DNA of 24,466 nucleotides, from contig CAKSWS010000025.1 of NCBI GenBank assembly GCA_934512155.1, positions 1 through 24,466 on the forward strand. Reading direction: 5' to 3'. Origin of the DNA: an uncultured Eubacterium sp. GTDB lineage: Bacteria > Bacillota > Clostridia > Oscillospirales > Acutalibacteraceae. Made by a program: the position numbers and the translations under genes. The notes under the pieces are model-generated. The model saw only the letters and a list, made by a program, of their open reading frames with translations, was not told the DNA's origin and searched no databases. Of this stretch, positions 1-9,000 are shown piece after piece (within the stretch, counting starts at the first letter, position 1; every line of letters starts with the position of its first letter).

Positions 1-692
1 GAACACTGCCTAAATGGGCTTACGGTTTTCCTGAACTTTCAAATGAATTAAAAGAAAAAATAAAAACTAACAGACTGATTGCAAATCCTGGATGCTATGC
101 AAGCGGATTTAATTCAATAGTAGCTCCCCTTGTTGCCCACGGTGTAATAAACAATGATTACCCTTTAACCTGTTTTGCGGTTTCGGGATACAGCGGCGGA
201 GGCAACAAAGCCATTGCACAATACGAAAGTAAAAACAGAGAAAAAGAGCTTGACTCTCCACGCCAATACGCTTTAACGCAAAATCATAAACACTTGAAAG
301 AAATGGCGGCAATTTCAAAACTTGAAAGAACGCCTATTTTTTGCCCAATGATTTGTGATTACAAATGCGGAATGGTAGTAAGCATTCCTCTGTTTAAAAA
401 TATGCTTACAAAAGATATGAGCATTGACAATGTGAGAGAAATTTTAAAAGAACATTATAACAAAAAGCCGTTTGTTAAAGTTCGTGATGCCGGATACAGT
501 GAGAACATGATTGGCGCAAATAATTTTGAAGGCAGAGATGACATGGAAATTGAAGTAAACGGCAATGAAGACAGAATTGTTATAACTTCAAGATTTGACA
601 ATTTAGGTAAAGGTGCTTCCGGTGCAGCTATTCAATGCATGAACTTGGCAACGGGAACAAATGAAACAAAAGGACTTATTATAGGAGAATAA
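1..692 (+). CDS. argC: N-acetyl-gamma-glutamyl-phosphate reductase, type 2 (5' partial)
   Basis: The reading frame is open from base 3 (ACA codon) to the TAA at 690-692, so 229 residues of the C-terminal part are present and the start lies outside the window. The enzyme reduces N-acetylglutamyl phosphate to the semialdehyde with NADPH, the third step of arginine synthesis. The catalytic cysteine is in ANPGCYASGF (about residues 31-40 of the visible part). The following VSGYSGGG block and the WAYGFPEL stretch before the cysteine match the shorter type 2 ArgC family (about 310 residues) rather than type 1. Roughly 80 N-terminal residues with the NADP-binding motif are therefore missing only because of the window edge. 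The ATG at 297-ish inside the gene is not a real start, because the conserved active site lies upstream of it. An AGGAG near the 3' end serves argJ, two bases downstream. Identification is secure; the type 2 assignment is from remembered family patterns. Confidence 0.95.
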   Translation, partial: TLPKWAYGFPELSNELKEKIKTNRLIANPGCYASGFNSIVAPLVAHGVINNDYPLTCFAVSGYSGGGNKAIAQYESKNREKELDSPRQYALTQNHKHLKEMAAISKLERTPIFCPMICDYKCGMVVSIPLFKNMLTKDMSIDNVREILKEHYNKKPFVKVRDAGYSENMIGANNFEGRDDMEIEVNGNEDRIVITSRFDNLGKGASGAAIQCMNLATGTNETKGLIIGE

Positions 693-694
693 AT

Positions 695-1948
695 ATGGAT
701 ACAGAAATAAAAGTTATAAACGGCGGCGTTTGTGCAGCAAAAGGCTTTAAAGCAAACGGCGTTTACTGCGGAATAAAAAAATCTACAAACGACGACCCAA
801 GCGCCAAACATAAAAATGATTTAGGGTTAATTGCATGTGATGTAACATGCAATGCGGCGGCTGTTTACACAACAAACAAAGTTAAAGGCGCACCGATTAT
901 TGTTACAAAATCAAATTTGACAAAAACAGAAAACAAGGCAAAAGCCGTTATAGTTAATTCTAAAAACGCAAACACCTGCAATGCAGACGGCGAAACAAAG
1001 GCAGAAAAAATGTGTGCACTTGCGGCAGAAGCTTTAAATATTAAGCCTGAAGAAGTTATTGTTGCTTCCACAGGTGTTATAGGTCAAATATTACCTATTG
1101 AACCTATTGAAGAAAAAATCGATGAACTTGCAAGCGGTCTCTCATATACAGGAAATGAAGAAGCCGCTACTGCCATAATGACGACCGACACAATAAAAAA
1201 AGAATACGCAGTTGAATTTAATATCGGCGGTAAAAATTGTAAAGTAGGTGGAATGGCAAAAGGTTCGGGTATGATTCACCCAAACATGGCAACAACACTT
1301 AATTTTATAACAACAGACGTTGCAATCAGTTCAGAAATGCTTCAAAAAGCACTTGATGAAATTGTTAAGATTACTTACAACTGCCTTTCTATAGACGGCG
1401 ACACATCAACAAATGACATGGTTTCTTTAATGGCAAGCGGACTTGCCGGCAATGAAGAAATTACCGCAGACGGTTACGAATTCAACAAATTTAAAGACGC
1501 CCTATACCAAGTTATGATGAACCTTACAAGAATGCTTGCAAAAGACGGAGAAGGAGCAAGCAAACTGCTTGAATGCATTTGCACGGGATGCCCCACAAAA
1601 GATGACGCAATAACCGTGGCAAAATCCGTTATAGGTTCCACATTATTCAAATGCGCAATTTTCGGTGAGGATGCAAACTGGGGCAGAGTTCTTTGCGCAA
1701 TAGGATATGCAGACGCAGAATTTGATATTAATAAGGTTGACGTTTCACTAAAAAGCGAATTCGGCGAAATTAAGGTTTGTGAAAACGGTTCGGGAATTGA
1801 ATTCAGCGAAGAAAAGGCGGCAGAAATTCTTAAAAGCGATGAAATTCTGATTTTAATTAACCTTAACCAAGGTAAAGAAAGTGCAACTGCCTGGGGATGC
1901 GATTTAACATATGATTATGTTAAGATCAACGGTGATTACAGAACCTAA
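695..1948 (+). CDS. argJ: Glutamate N-acetyltransferase / amino-acid acetyltransferase (ArgJ)
   Basis: This 417-residue protein is the ornithine acetyltransferase that moves the acetyl group from N-acetylornithine to glutamate, recycling it. The family autocleaves before a threonine that becomes the nucleophile. The cleavage block KGSGMIHPNMATTL is at residues 189-202, with the expected cut between Ala199 and Thr200, giving alpha and beta chains of about 199 and 218 residues. The block ANWGRV and a C-terminal DLTYDYVKING match the family. Start: ATG two bases after the argC stop, with TAGGAGAA just upstream. Whether it is mono- or bifunctional (also using acetyl-CoA) cannot be read from sequence with certainty. 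No argA is visible, so a bifunctional enzyme, or an argA elsewhere, is needed to prime the cycle. Confidence 0.96.
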   Translation: MDTEIKVINGGVCAAKGFKANGVYCGIKKSTNDDPSAKHKNDLGLIACDVTCNAAAVYTTNKVKGAPIIVTKSNLTKTENKAKAVIVNSKNANTCNADGETKAEKMCALAAEALNIKPEEVIVASTGVIGQILPIEPIEEKIDELASGLSYTGNEEAATAIMTTDTIKKEYAVEFNIGGKNCKVGGMAKGSGMIHPNMATTLNFITTDVAISSEMLQKALDEIVKITYNCLSIDGDTSTNDMVSLMASGLAGNEEITADGYEFNKFKDALYQVMMNLTRMLAKDGEGASKLLECICTGCPTKDDAITVAKSVIGSTLFKCAIFGEDANWGRVLCAIGYADAEFDINKVDVSLKSEFGEIKVCENGSGIEFSEEKAAEILKSDEILILINLNQGKESATAWGCDLTYDYVKINGDYRT

Positions 1949-1996
1949 TATTTACATATTAAGTAACAATAAAATGATTGTAGGAGAACAACAGCA

Positions 1997-2854
1997 ATGA
2001 ATATTAACAATGCTCAAAAAGCAGAAATATTGGCACACGCACTGCCCCACATTCAACGTTACCGTAAAAAAGTAATTGTTGTAAAATACGGCGGTAACGC
2101 CATGATTAACGAAGAGCTTAAAGAAGCCGTTATGCGTGATTTAGTACTTCTTACAACAATAGGTATTAAAGTTGTGCTTGTTCACGGCGGAGGCCCTGAA
2201 ATAAACAAAACGCTTAAAGCCATGAATATTGAAAGCAAATTTGAAGGTGGCTTGCGAGTTACAGATAAAGAAACGGTTAACGTTGTTCAAATGGTACTTG
2301 CAGGAAAGGTTAACAAAGACTTAGTTTGCCAAATAGGTAATTTAGGCGGACATGCAATAGGTCTTTCCGGCATGGACGGAAACATGATAAAATGTGAACC
2401 TCTTGACGAATCACACGGTTATGTTGGCAACATTACAGAAGTTAATATGGATGTTGTAAACGAAGTGCTGGCAAACAATTTTATTCCCGTTATTTCAACA
2501 GTAGGATATGACGAAAGCGGAAATTGCTACAATATTAACGCCGACACGGTTGCTGCAGCTGTAGCCGGTGCGTTGAATGCCGAAGCATTGATTTCAATGA
2601 CAGATGTTGTGGGACTTTTAAAAGACAAAGATGACGACAGCACCCTTATTCACAGAGTATATATAAGCGATGTTCCTGCACTTATTGCCGAAGGTATAAT
2701 AGGCGGCGGAATGATTCCTAAAATTGATTCTATGACAAACGCAATTCGTGAAGGTGTTAAAAAAGCGTTTATTATTGACGGTCGTGTTCCCCACTCAATT
2801 CTTATGGAACTTTTAACCGATGAAGGTATGGGCACGATGTTTAGAAGCAGGTGA
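1997..2854 (+). CDS. argB: N-acetylglutamate kinase
   Basis: This 285-residue amino acid kinase phosphorylates N-acetylglutamate with ATP, normally the controlled step of the cyclic arginine pathway. KYGGNAM (30-36) and VHGGGPEIN (62-70) are the nucleotide and substrate loops of the family. An extra helix precedes the kinase core (about residues 6-23, ILAHALPHIQRYRKK). In family members such as the Thermotoga and Pseudomonas enzymes this N-terminal helix builds the hexamer that binds arginine, so arginine feedback inhibition is likely by inference. The gene follows argJ after 48 bases and has AGGAGAACAACAGCAATG as ribosome site and start. It overlaps the following gene by 4 bases if the GTG start of argD is used. 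Confidence 0.97.
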   Translation: MNINNAQKAEILAHALPHIQRYRKKVIVVKYGGNAMINEELKEAVMRDLVLLTTIGIKVVLVHGGGPEINKTLKAMNIESKFEGGLRVTDKETVNVVQMVLAGKVNKDLVCQIGNLGGHAIGLSGMDGNMIKCEPLDESHGYVGNITEVNMDVVNEVLANNFIPVISTVGYDESGNCYNINADTVAAAVAGALNAEALISMTDVVGLLKDKDDDSTLIHRVYISDVPALIAEGIIGGGMIPKIDSMTNAIREGVKKAFIIDGRVPHSILMELLTDEGMGTMFRSR

Positions 2855-4020
2855 TTAAATTGAACATTAAAGAAACAGATAATAATTTCGTGGCACATTC
2901 ATACGGCAGATTTGATGTTGTACTTACAAAGGGCAAAGGCTCAACGGCATATGATGAAAACGGAAAAGAATACATAGATTTCGGTTCAGGAATTGCAGTT
3001 AACTCATTTGGCTTTTGTGATGATGAATGGAAAAAGGCAGTTGAAGAACAGCTTAACAAATTACAGCACACAAGCAACCTTTATTACACAGAACCATGTG
3101 CAGACCTTGCAAAGCTGCTGTGTGAAAAATCAGAAATGAAAAAAGTATTTTTCGGAAACAGCGGTGCAGAAGCAAACGAAGGTGCAATAAAATTTGCCAG
3201 AAAATATTCGGCAGACAAATATTCAAGCAACAGACACACAATTATAACACTTATTAACTCATTTCACGGAAGAACAATAACAACCCTTGCCGCAACGGGA
3301 CAAGACCATTTTCACCATGATTTTTTACCGCTTACGGACGGATTTAAATACTGCCCGGCAAACGATATTGAAAAATTAAACGAACTTGCAACGGATGATG
3401 TTTGTGCAATCATGTTTGAATGCGTGCAAGGCGAAGGCGGAGTCAACAATCTTGACGCCGCATTTGTAAAAGAAATTGCAAAAATTGCAAAAGAAAAAGA
3501 TATATTAATAATTGTAGACGAAGTTCAAACAGGTAACGGCAGAACAGGCAAATATTTCGCCTACCAAAATTACGGAATTACACCCGATATTGTTACAACG
3601 GCAAAAGGTCTTGCAGGCGGTTTACCGATAGGTGCGGTACTTTTCGGTGATAAAGTTAAAGATACGGTTACACCGGGCAGCCACGGTTCCACATTCGGCG
3701 GCAACCCAATTTGTGCGGCAGGTGCAGTTTCAATTATTACAAGAATTGATGATGACTTTTTAAGCGAAGTTTGCAAAAAAAGCGAGTACATAACAAACAA
3801 ATTAAAAGAAATTAAAGGTGTAAAATCCGTTTCAGGCATGGGATTAATGCTTGGTGTGGAAACAGATAAAGACGCAAAAGACATTGCTAACGAATGCCTT
3901 GAAAAAGGACTGCTTGTTTTAACTGCAAAAACAAAAATCAGGCTTTTACCTGCCCTTAACATTTCATATAAAGAAATTGACAAAGGTTTAAAAATTTTGA
4001 AAGAGGTTATTGAAAAATGA
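2851..4020 (+). CDS. argD: Acetylornithine aminotransferase
   Basis: This class III pyridoxal-phosphate aminotransferase has 389 residues from the GTG at 2851. It converts N-acetylglutamate semialdehyde to N-acetylornithine using glutamate. The phosphate-binding NSGAEANEGA block is at 103-112, the conserved IIVDEVQTGNGRTG at 220-233, and the Schiff-base lysine is Lys252 in TTAKGLAGG. The start is uncertain: GTG at 2851 overlaps the argB stop, but TTG at 2860 (protein beginning MNIKETDN) has AGGTGA five bases upstream and may be the real one, three residues shorter. Relatives in some bacteria also act on N-succinyl-diaminopimelate intermediates, of interest because a dapF domain ends this operon. 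The stop overlaps argF as ATGA. Confidence 0.95.
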   Translation: MIKLNIKETDNNFVAHSYGRFDVVLTKGKGSTAYDENGKEYIDFGSGIAVNSFGFCDDEWKKAVEEQLNKLQHTSNLYYTEPCADLAKLLCEKSEMKKVFFGNSGAEANEGAIKFARKYSADKYSSNRHTIITLINSFHGRTITTLAATGQDHFHHDFLPLTDGFKYCPANDIEKLNELATDDVCAIMFECVQGEGGVNNLDAAFVKEIAKIAKEKDILIIVDEVQTGNGRTGKYFAYQNYGITPDIVTTAKGLAGGLPIGAVLFGDKVKDTVTPGSHGSTFGGNPICAAGAVSIITRIDDDFLSEVCKKSEYITNKLKEIKGVKSVSGMGLMLGVETDKDAKDIANECLEKGLLVLTAKTKIRLLPALNISYKEIDKGLKILKEVIEK

Positions 4021-4919
4021 AGCATTTACTTAAATTACAAGATTTAAATCAAGACGATATTCTTGACATTCTTAATTTAGCAGACCAGCTTAAATATGAA
4101 ACAAAACATGGAATTGAGCATCACCACCTTAAAGGAAAAACATTAGGTATGATTTTCCAAAAAAGTTCCACAAGAACAAGAGTTTCATTTGAAACGGGAA
4201 TGTACCAATTAGGCGGTCAGGCGCTTTTCCTTTCCAACAGAGATTTACAAATAGGCAGAGGTGAGCCTGTAGAAGACACGGCAAGAGTTCTTTCCCGTTA
4301 CCTTGACGGTATTATGATAAGAACATTTGAACAAAAAGAAGTTGAAGATTTGGCAAAGTACGGCTCTATTCCGATTATTAACGGACTTACAGACTACTGC
4401 CACCCTTGCCAAGTGCTTGCCGACTTAATGACAATTCGAGAATACAAAAAAACATTTGAAGGACTTAAATTTTGCTTTATCGGCGACGGAAACAACATGG
4501 CAAACAGCCTTATTGTGGGTGCAATAAAAATGGGCATGGAATGTGCTGTTGCCTGCCCTGACACATATAAACCGGACGAAGAAATTATGAAATGGGCAAA
4601 TGAAAACGGAAAATTCACCTGTTCATCTAACATCAAAGAATGTGCAAAAGGTGCAGATATTCTTTACACAGATGTTTGGGCTTCAATGGGACAGGAAGAA
4701 GAAAAAGCAGAAAGAGAAAAAGTTTTCAAAAACTTCCAAATTAATGATGATGTTATGGCTGCAGCAAACGACGATGCAATAGTGCTTCACTGCTTGCCTG
4801 CACACAGAGAAGAGGAAATAACTGCAAAAGTTTTTGAAGAACATGCAAACGAAATTTTTGATGAAGCCGAAAACAGACTTCATGCACAAAAAGCAGTATT
4901 GGTGAAACTTTTAGGATGA
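4017..4919 (+). CDS. argF: Ornithine carbamoyltransferase
   Basis: This 300-residue transcarbamoylase makes citrulline from ornithine and carbamoyl phosphate. The carbamoyl-phosphate loop STRTR is at 51-55, HPCQVLADL at 128-136, the ornithine SMG loop at 222-224, and the catalytic HCLPAHR at 257-263. HCLP and SMG separate it from the aspartate enzyme. The start ATG overlaps the argD stop (ATGA), with GAGG a few bases upstream. It sits directly before the carAB genes that supply its carbamoyl phosphate. The arginine cluster stops at citrulline, as no argG or argH follows in the window. Confidence 0.97.
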   Translation: MKHLLKLQDLNQDDILDILNLADQLKYETKHGIEHHHLKGKTLGMIFQKSSTRTRVSFETGMYQLGGQALFLSNRDLQIGRGEPVEDTARVLSRYLDGIMIRTFEQKEVEDLAKYGSIPIINGLTDYCHPCQVLADLMTIREYKKTFEGLKFCFIGDGNNMANSLIVGAIKMGMECAVACPDTYKPDEEIMKWANENGKFTCSSNIKECAKGADILYTDVWASMGQEEEKAEREKVFKNFQINDDVMAAANDDAIVLHCLPAHREEEITAKVFEEHANEIFDEAENRLHAQKAVLVKLLG

Positions 4920-6004
4920 TAAAAAATATGACACAGGAAACAGTTTATATTTGCTTGGCAGACGGGCACGTTTTTGAAGGCAAACGATTCGGTGCCGGCG
5001 GAGATATTACAGGCGAGCTTGTTTTTACAACCGGCATGTGCGGTTACATTGAAACGCTTACAGACCCAAGCTACTACGGTCAAATCGTTATGCAAACATT
5101 TCCGCTTATAGGCAATTATGGTTATATTAATGATGACGCTGAAAGCAAAAAACCGTACGTATCCGCTTATATTGTGCGTGAATTTTGCGAAAACCCATCT
5201 AATTTCAGATGCAATGAAACCCTTGACAAATATTTAAAAAGCAACAGCATTATAGGTGTTTATGACGTTGATACACGAGAAATTACAAAAATAATTCGTG
5301 AAAGCGGTGTTATGAACGCAACAATATGTTCAAACCCAAAAGATGCAAACATTGAGGAAATGAAAGCCTATAAAGTTACGGATGCGGTTAAATCAACATC
5401 TGTTGAAAAGCCTACGCTTATTCCGGGGGAAAACCACAGCCATAATGTTGTGTTAATTGATTACGGAAAAAAAGACAACATTGCACGAGAGCTTGCAAAA
5501 AGAGGCTGTAACGTTGCTGTTGTGCCTTACAACACAAAAGCAGAAGATATTTTAAAACTTAATCCAGACGGAATTATGCTTTCAAACGGACCGGGAGACC
5601 CGGAAGACAACACCGAATCAATTAACGAATTAAAAAAGCTTATAGGTAAAAAGCCAATATTCGGCATTTGTTTGGGACATCAGCTTTTAGCACTTGCAAT
5701 GGGCGGTAAAACCGTTAAATTAAAATACGGCCACAGAGGTGTAAACCAACCTGTTAAAAATATTAAAACGGGACGAACATACATTTCTTCTCAAAACCAT
5801 GGCTATGCCGTTGTAAGTGATGAAATTGAAAAATGCGGAGGCGTAATAAGCTACATTAATGCTAACGACGGTACAAATGAGGGAATTGACTACCCTGACA
5901 AAAATGCATTTTCAGTACAATTTCACCCTGAAGCATGCAGCGGACCACACGACACAAGATTTTTATTCGATAAATTTATTGACATGATGGGAGGTAAAAA
6001 ATAA
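4916..6004 (+). CDS. carA: Carbamoyl-phosphate synthase small chain, arginine-operon copy
   Basis: The glutaminase subunit has 362 residues if started at 4916. It hydrolyses glutamine and passes ammonia to CarB. The class I amidotransferase triad is intact: Cys252 in FGICLGHQ, and His337 and Glu339 in FHPEA; LSNGPGDPE (222-230) is the usual loop. The ATG at 4916 overlaps the argF stop as ATGA. A second ATG at 4928 (MTQETVYI) lies nine bases after AGGATG and gives a protein whose first residues fit the family better, so the start is undecided between these two. The stop shares one base with the carB start (TAATG), which argues for translational coupling of the two subunits. A paralogue lies in the pyrimidine operon at 19701-20789. 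Confidence 0.95.
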   Translation: MIKNMTQETVYICLADGHVFEGKRFGAGGDITGELVFTTGMCGYIETLTDPSYYGQIVMQTFPLIGNYGYINDDAESKKPYVSAYIVREFCENPSNFRCNETLDKYLKSNSIIGVYDVDTREITKIIRESGVMNATICSNPKDANIEEMKAYKVTDAVKSTSVEKPTLIPGENHSHNVVLIDYGKKDNIARELAKRGCNVAVVPYNTKAEDILKLNPDGIMLSNGPGDPEDNTESINELKKLIGKKPIFGICLGHQLLALAMGGKTVKLKYGHRGVNQPVKNIKTGRTYISSQNHGYAVVSDEIEKCGGVISYINANDGTNEGIDYPDKNAFSVQFHPEACSGPHDTRFLFDKFIDMMGGKK

Positions 6005-9000
6005 TGCCTCTTAATAAAAGCATAAAAAAAGTTTTAGTAATAGGCTCCGGACCTATTGTTATAGGACAAGCGGCTGAATTTGACTATGCAGGCGCACAAG
6101 CTTGCCGTGTTTTAAAAGATGAAGGCATTGAGGTGGTGCTTGTTAATTCAAACCCTGCCACAATTATGACAGACAAAGCCCTTGCAGACCATATTTACCT
6201 TGAGCCGTTAACGGTTGAAACAGTTAAAAGAATAATTGAAAAAGAGCGACCTGACAGCATTTTAGGCGGTTTAGGCGGTCAAACAGGTTTAACTGTTTCA
6301 ATGCAGCTTGCCGAGAACGGATACCTTGACAAAATGGGTGTTCGGCTTTTAGGTACAAATGCAGAAGCCATTGACAAAGCCGAAGACAGACAAATGTTTA
6401 GGGACACAATGCTCAAAATCAATCAGCCTGTAGTTCCGTCTGACATAGCAACGACTATTGAAGAAGCAATAAACATTGCAAATGAAATATCATACCCTGT
6501 TATAATTCGCCCTGCCTTTACATTAGGCGGTGCAGGCGGTGGTGTTGCTTACAACGAGGCAGAGCTTAAAGATGTTGCGAAAAGAGGACTTATGATGTCC
6601 CCTATCACACAAGTTCTTGTTGAAAGATACATTGCCGGTTGGAAAGAAATTGAATTTGAAGTTATGAGGGACAGCGTTGGCAATGTTATTGCTGTTTGTT
6701 CTATGGAAAACTTTGACCCGGTAGGCGTTCACACAGGCGACAGCATTGTTATTGCCCCTGCTGTTACGCTGGGAGACAAGGAATACCAAATGCTGAGAAC
6801 GGCATCCCTTGACATTATTACAGAGCTTGGAATTGAGGGCGGGTGCAACTGCCAATTTGCACTTAACCCTGAAAGTTTTGAATACAGCGTTATTGAAGTA
6901 AATCCAAGAGTTTCACGTTCTTCTGCATTGGCATCAAAAGCAACAGGCTACCCTATTGCAAAAGTTACAACAAAAATTGCACTTGGCTACACCCTTGATG
7001 AAATTAAAAATGACGTAACGGGCAAAACCTGTGCCTGCTTTGAGCCTACACTTGACTATGTTGTAGTTAAAGTTCCGAAATGGCCGTTTGATAAATTCAT
7101 TAACGCTTCAAGAAAACTTGGAACACAAATGAAAGCAACCGGCGAAGTTATGAGCATTGCACCATCTTTTGAAATGGCAATAATGAAAGCCGTAAGAGGT
7201 GCCGAAATAGGTCTTGATACGTTAAACAATAAAGCAATAGCAAAAAAGAACATTTATGAAGCGTTAAAGAGCCAAGATGATTTAAGGCTGTTCAGTGTTT
7301 TCCGAGCATTAAAAGAAGGCATTTCCGTAGATGAAATTCATTCTTTAACGATGATTGACGAATGGTTTTTATACAAACTTAAAAATCTTGCCGATTATGA
7401 AAAAAGCATTATAGATACGCCTTTAAGCAAAGAATTATACCTTAAAGGCAAAAAGATGGGATATACCGATGAGGCGCTGGAAAAATTAAGCGGCAACCCA
7501 TTAACTTACCACTTTAACGCAGTTTATAAAATGGTAGACACCTGCGGTGCGGAATTTGCTGCAGAAACACCTTACTTTTACTCTACATATGACAAACATT
7601 GCGAAAGCAGAGAACTTGAAAGAGGCGACAAAAAGCGAATTATTGTTTTAGGTTCCGGACCGATAAGAATAGGACAAGGTATTGAATTTGACTATTCTTC
7701 CGTTCACTGTGTATGGACGCTTAAAGAGCTTGGATATGAAGTTATAACAATAAATAACAACCCTGAAACAGTTTCAACAGACTTTGACACGGCAGACAGA
7801 CTTTACTTTGAACCGCTGACACCGGAAGATGTTATGAATATAATTAAAGTTGAGCAGCCCATAGGCGTTGTTGTTGCATTTGGCGGTCAAACGGCAATTA
7901 AGCTTACAAAATTTCTTGACGACAACAATATTTCCATTTTGGGAACATCTGCAAAAGGAATAGACATTGCAGAAGACAGAGAGAAGTTTGATGAGTTGCT
8001 TGAGAAATTTGGCATATTCAGACCTAAGGGTACATCTATTATGACGCTTAACGAAGCGTTATATGCGGCAGAAACTTTGGGCTACCCTGTTTTATTAAGA
8101 CCGAGCTATGTTATAGGCGGTCAAAATATGACTATTGCCTACACAGACGACGATGTGCGCCAATACATGGAAATTATTCTTGCACAAGGAATTGAAAACC
8201 CTGTTCTTGTAGACAAATATATGATGGGAACCGAATTAGAGGTTGATTGTATTTCTGATGGTGAAAACGTTCTCATTCCCGGAATTATGGAGCATATTGA
8301 ACGTGCCGGCGTACACAGCGGTGACTCAATCGCCGTTTATCCGCCATATAATTTGCAAGATAAAATGCTTAAAAAGATTTGTGATGTTTCGGAAAAACTT
8401 GCACTTTCTTTAGGAACAAAAGGTCTTGTTAACATTCAATATTTAACATACCAAAACGAATTATATGTTATTGAAGTTAACCCCAGGGCATCAAGAACAA
8501 TACCTTATATAAGCAAAGTAACCGGCGTGCCGATGGTTGAACTTGCAACAAAAATTATGGTTGGTGCAAAATTAACCGATTTGGGATTCGGAACCGGACT
8601 TTACAGAACGCCGCCGTATTTTGCAGTTAAAGTGCCTGTTTTCAGTTTTGAAAAATTAAACGATATAAACAGCAAATTAGGCCCTGAAATGAAATCAACG
8701 GGTGAAGTTTTAGGCGTTGGAAAAAACTTAAATGAAGCTTTGTTTAAAGGTCTTGTTTCAGCAGGATTTAAAGTTGATTTTCATAAAAAAGAAAAATTAG
8801 GCGTTTTAATTACTGTAACAAAGCAAGACAGATATGAAATAGTTAATTTGGCAAAAAAACTTGATGACTTGGGAGTTCAAATTTGGGCAACTCCTGAAAC
8901 GGCAAAAGCCATTGAATGTTTGGGCATTAATGTTGAGAAGGTAAACAAATTAAGAGAAGATGATTCAATTATGAATTTAGTTGAAAGCGGAAAACTTGAT

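Noticed and set aside
294..692. A short gene starting inside argC
   Set aside because: The frame is open to the window edge and the ArgC active-site cysteine lies upstream of this ATG, so it is simply the end of argC.
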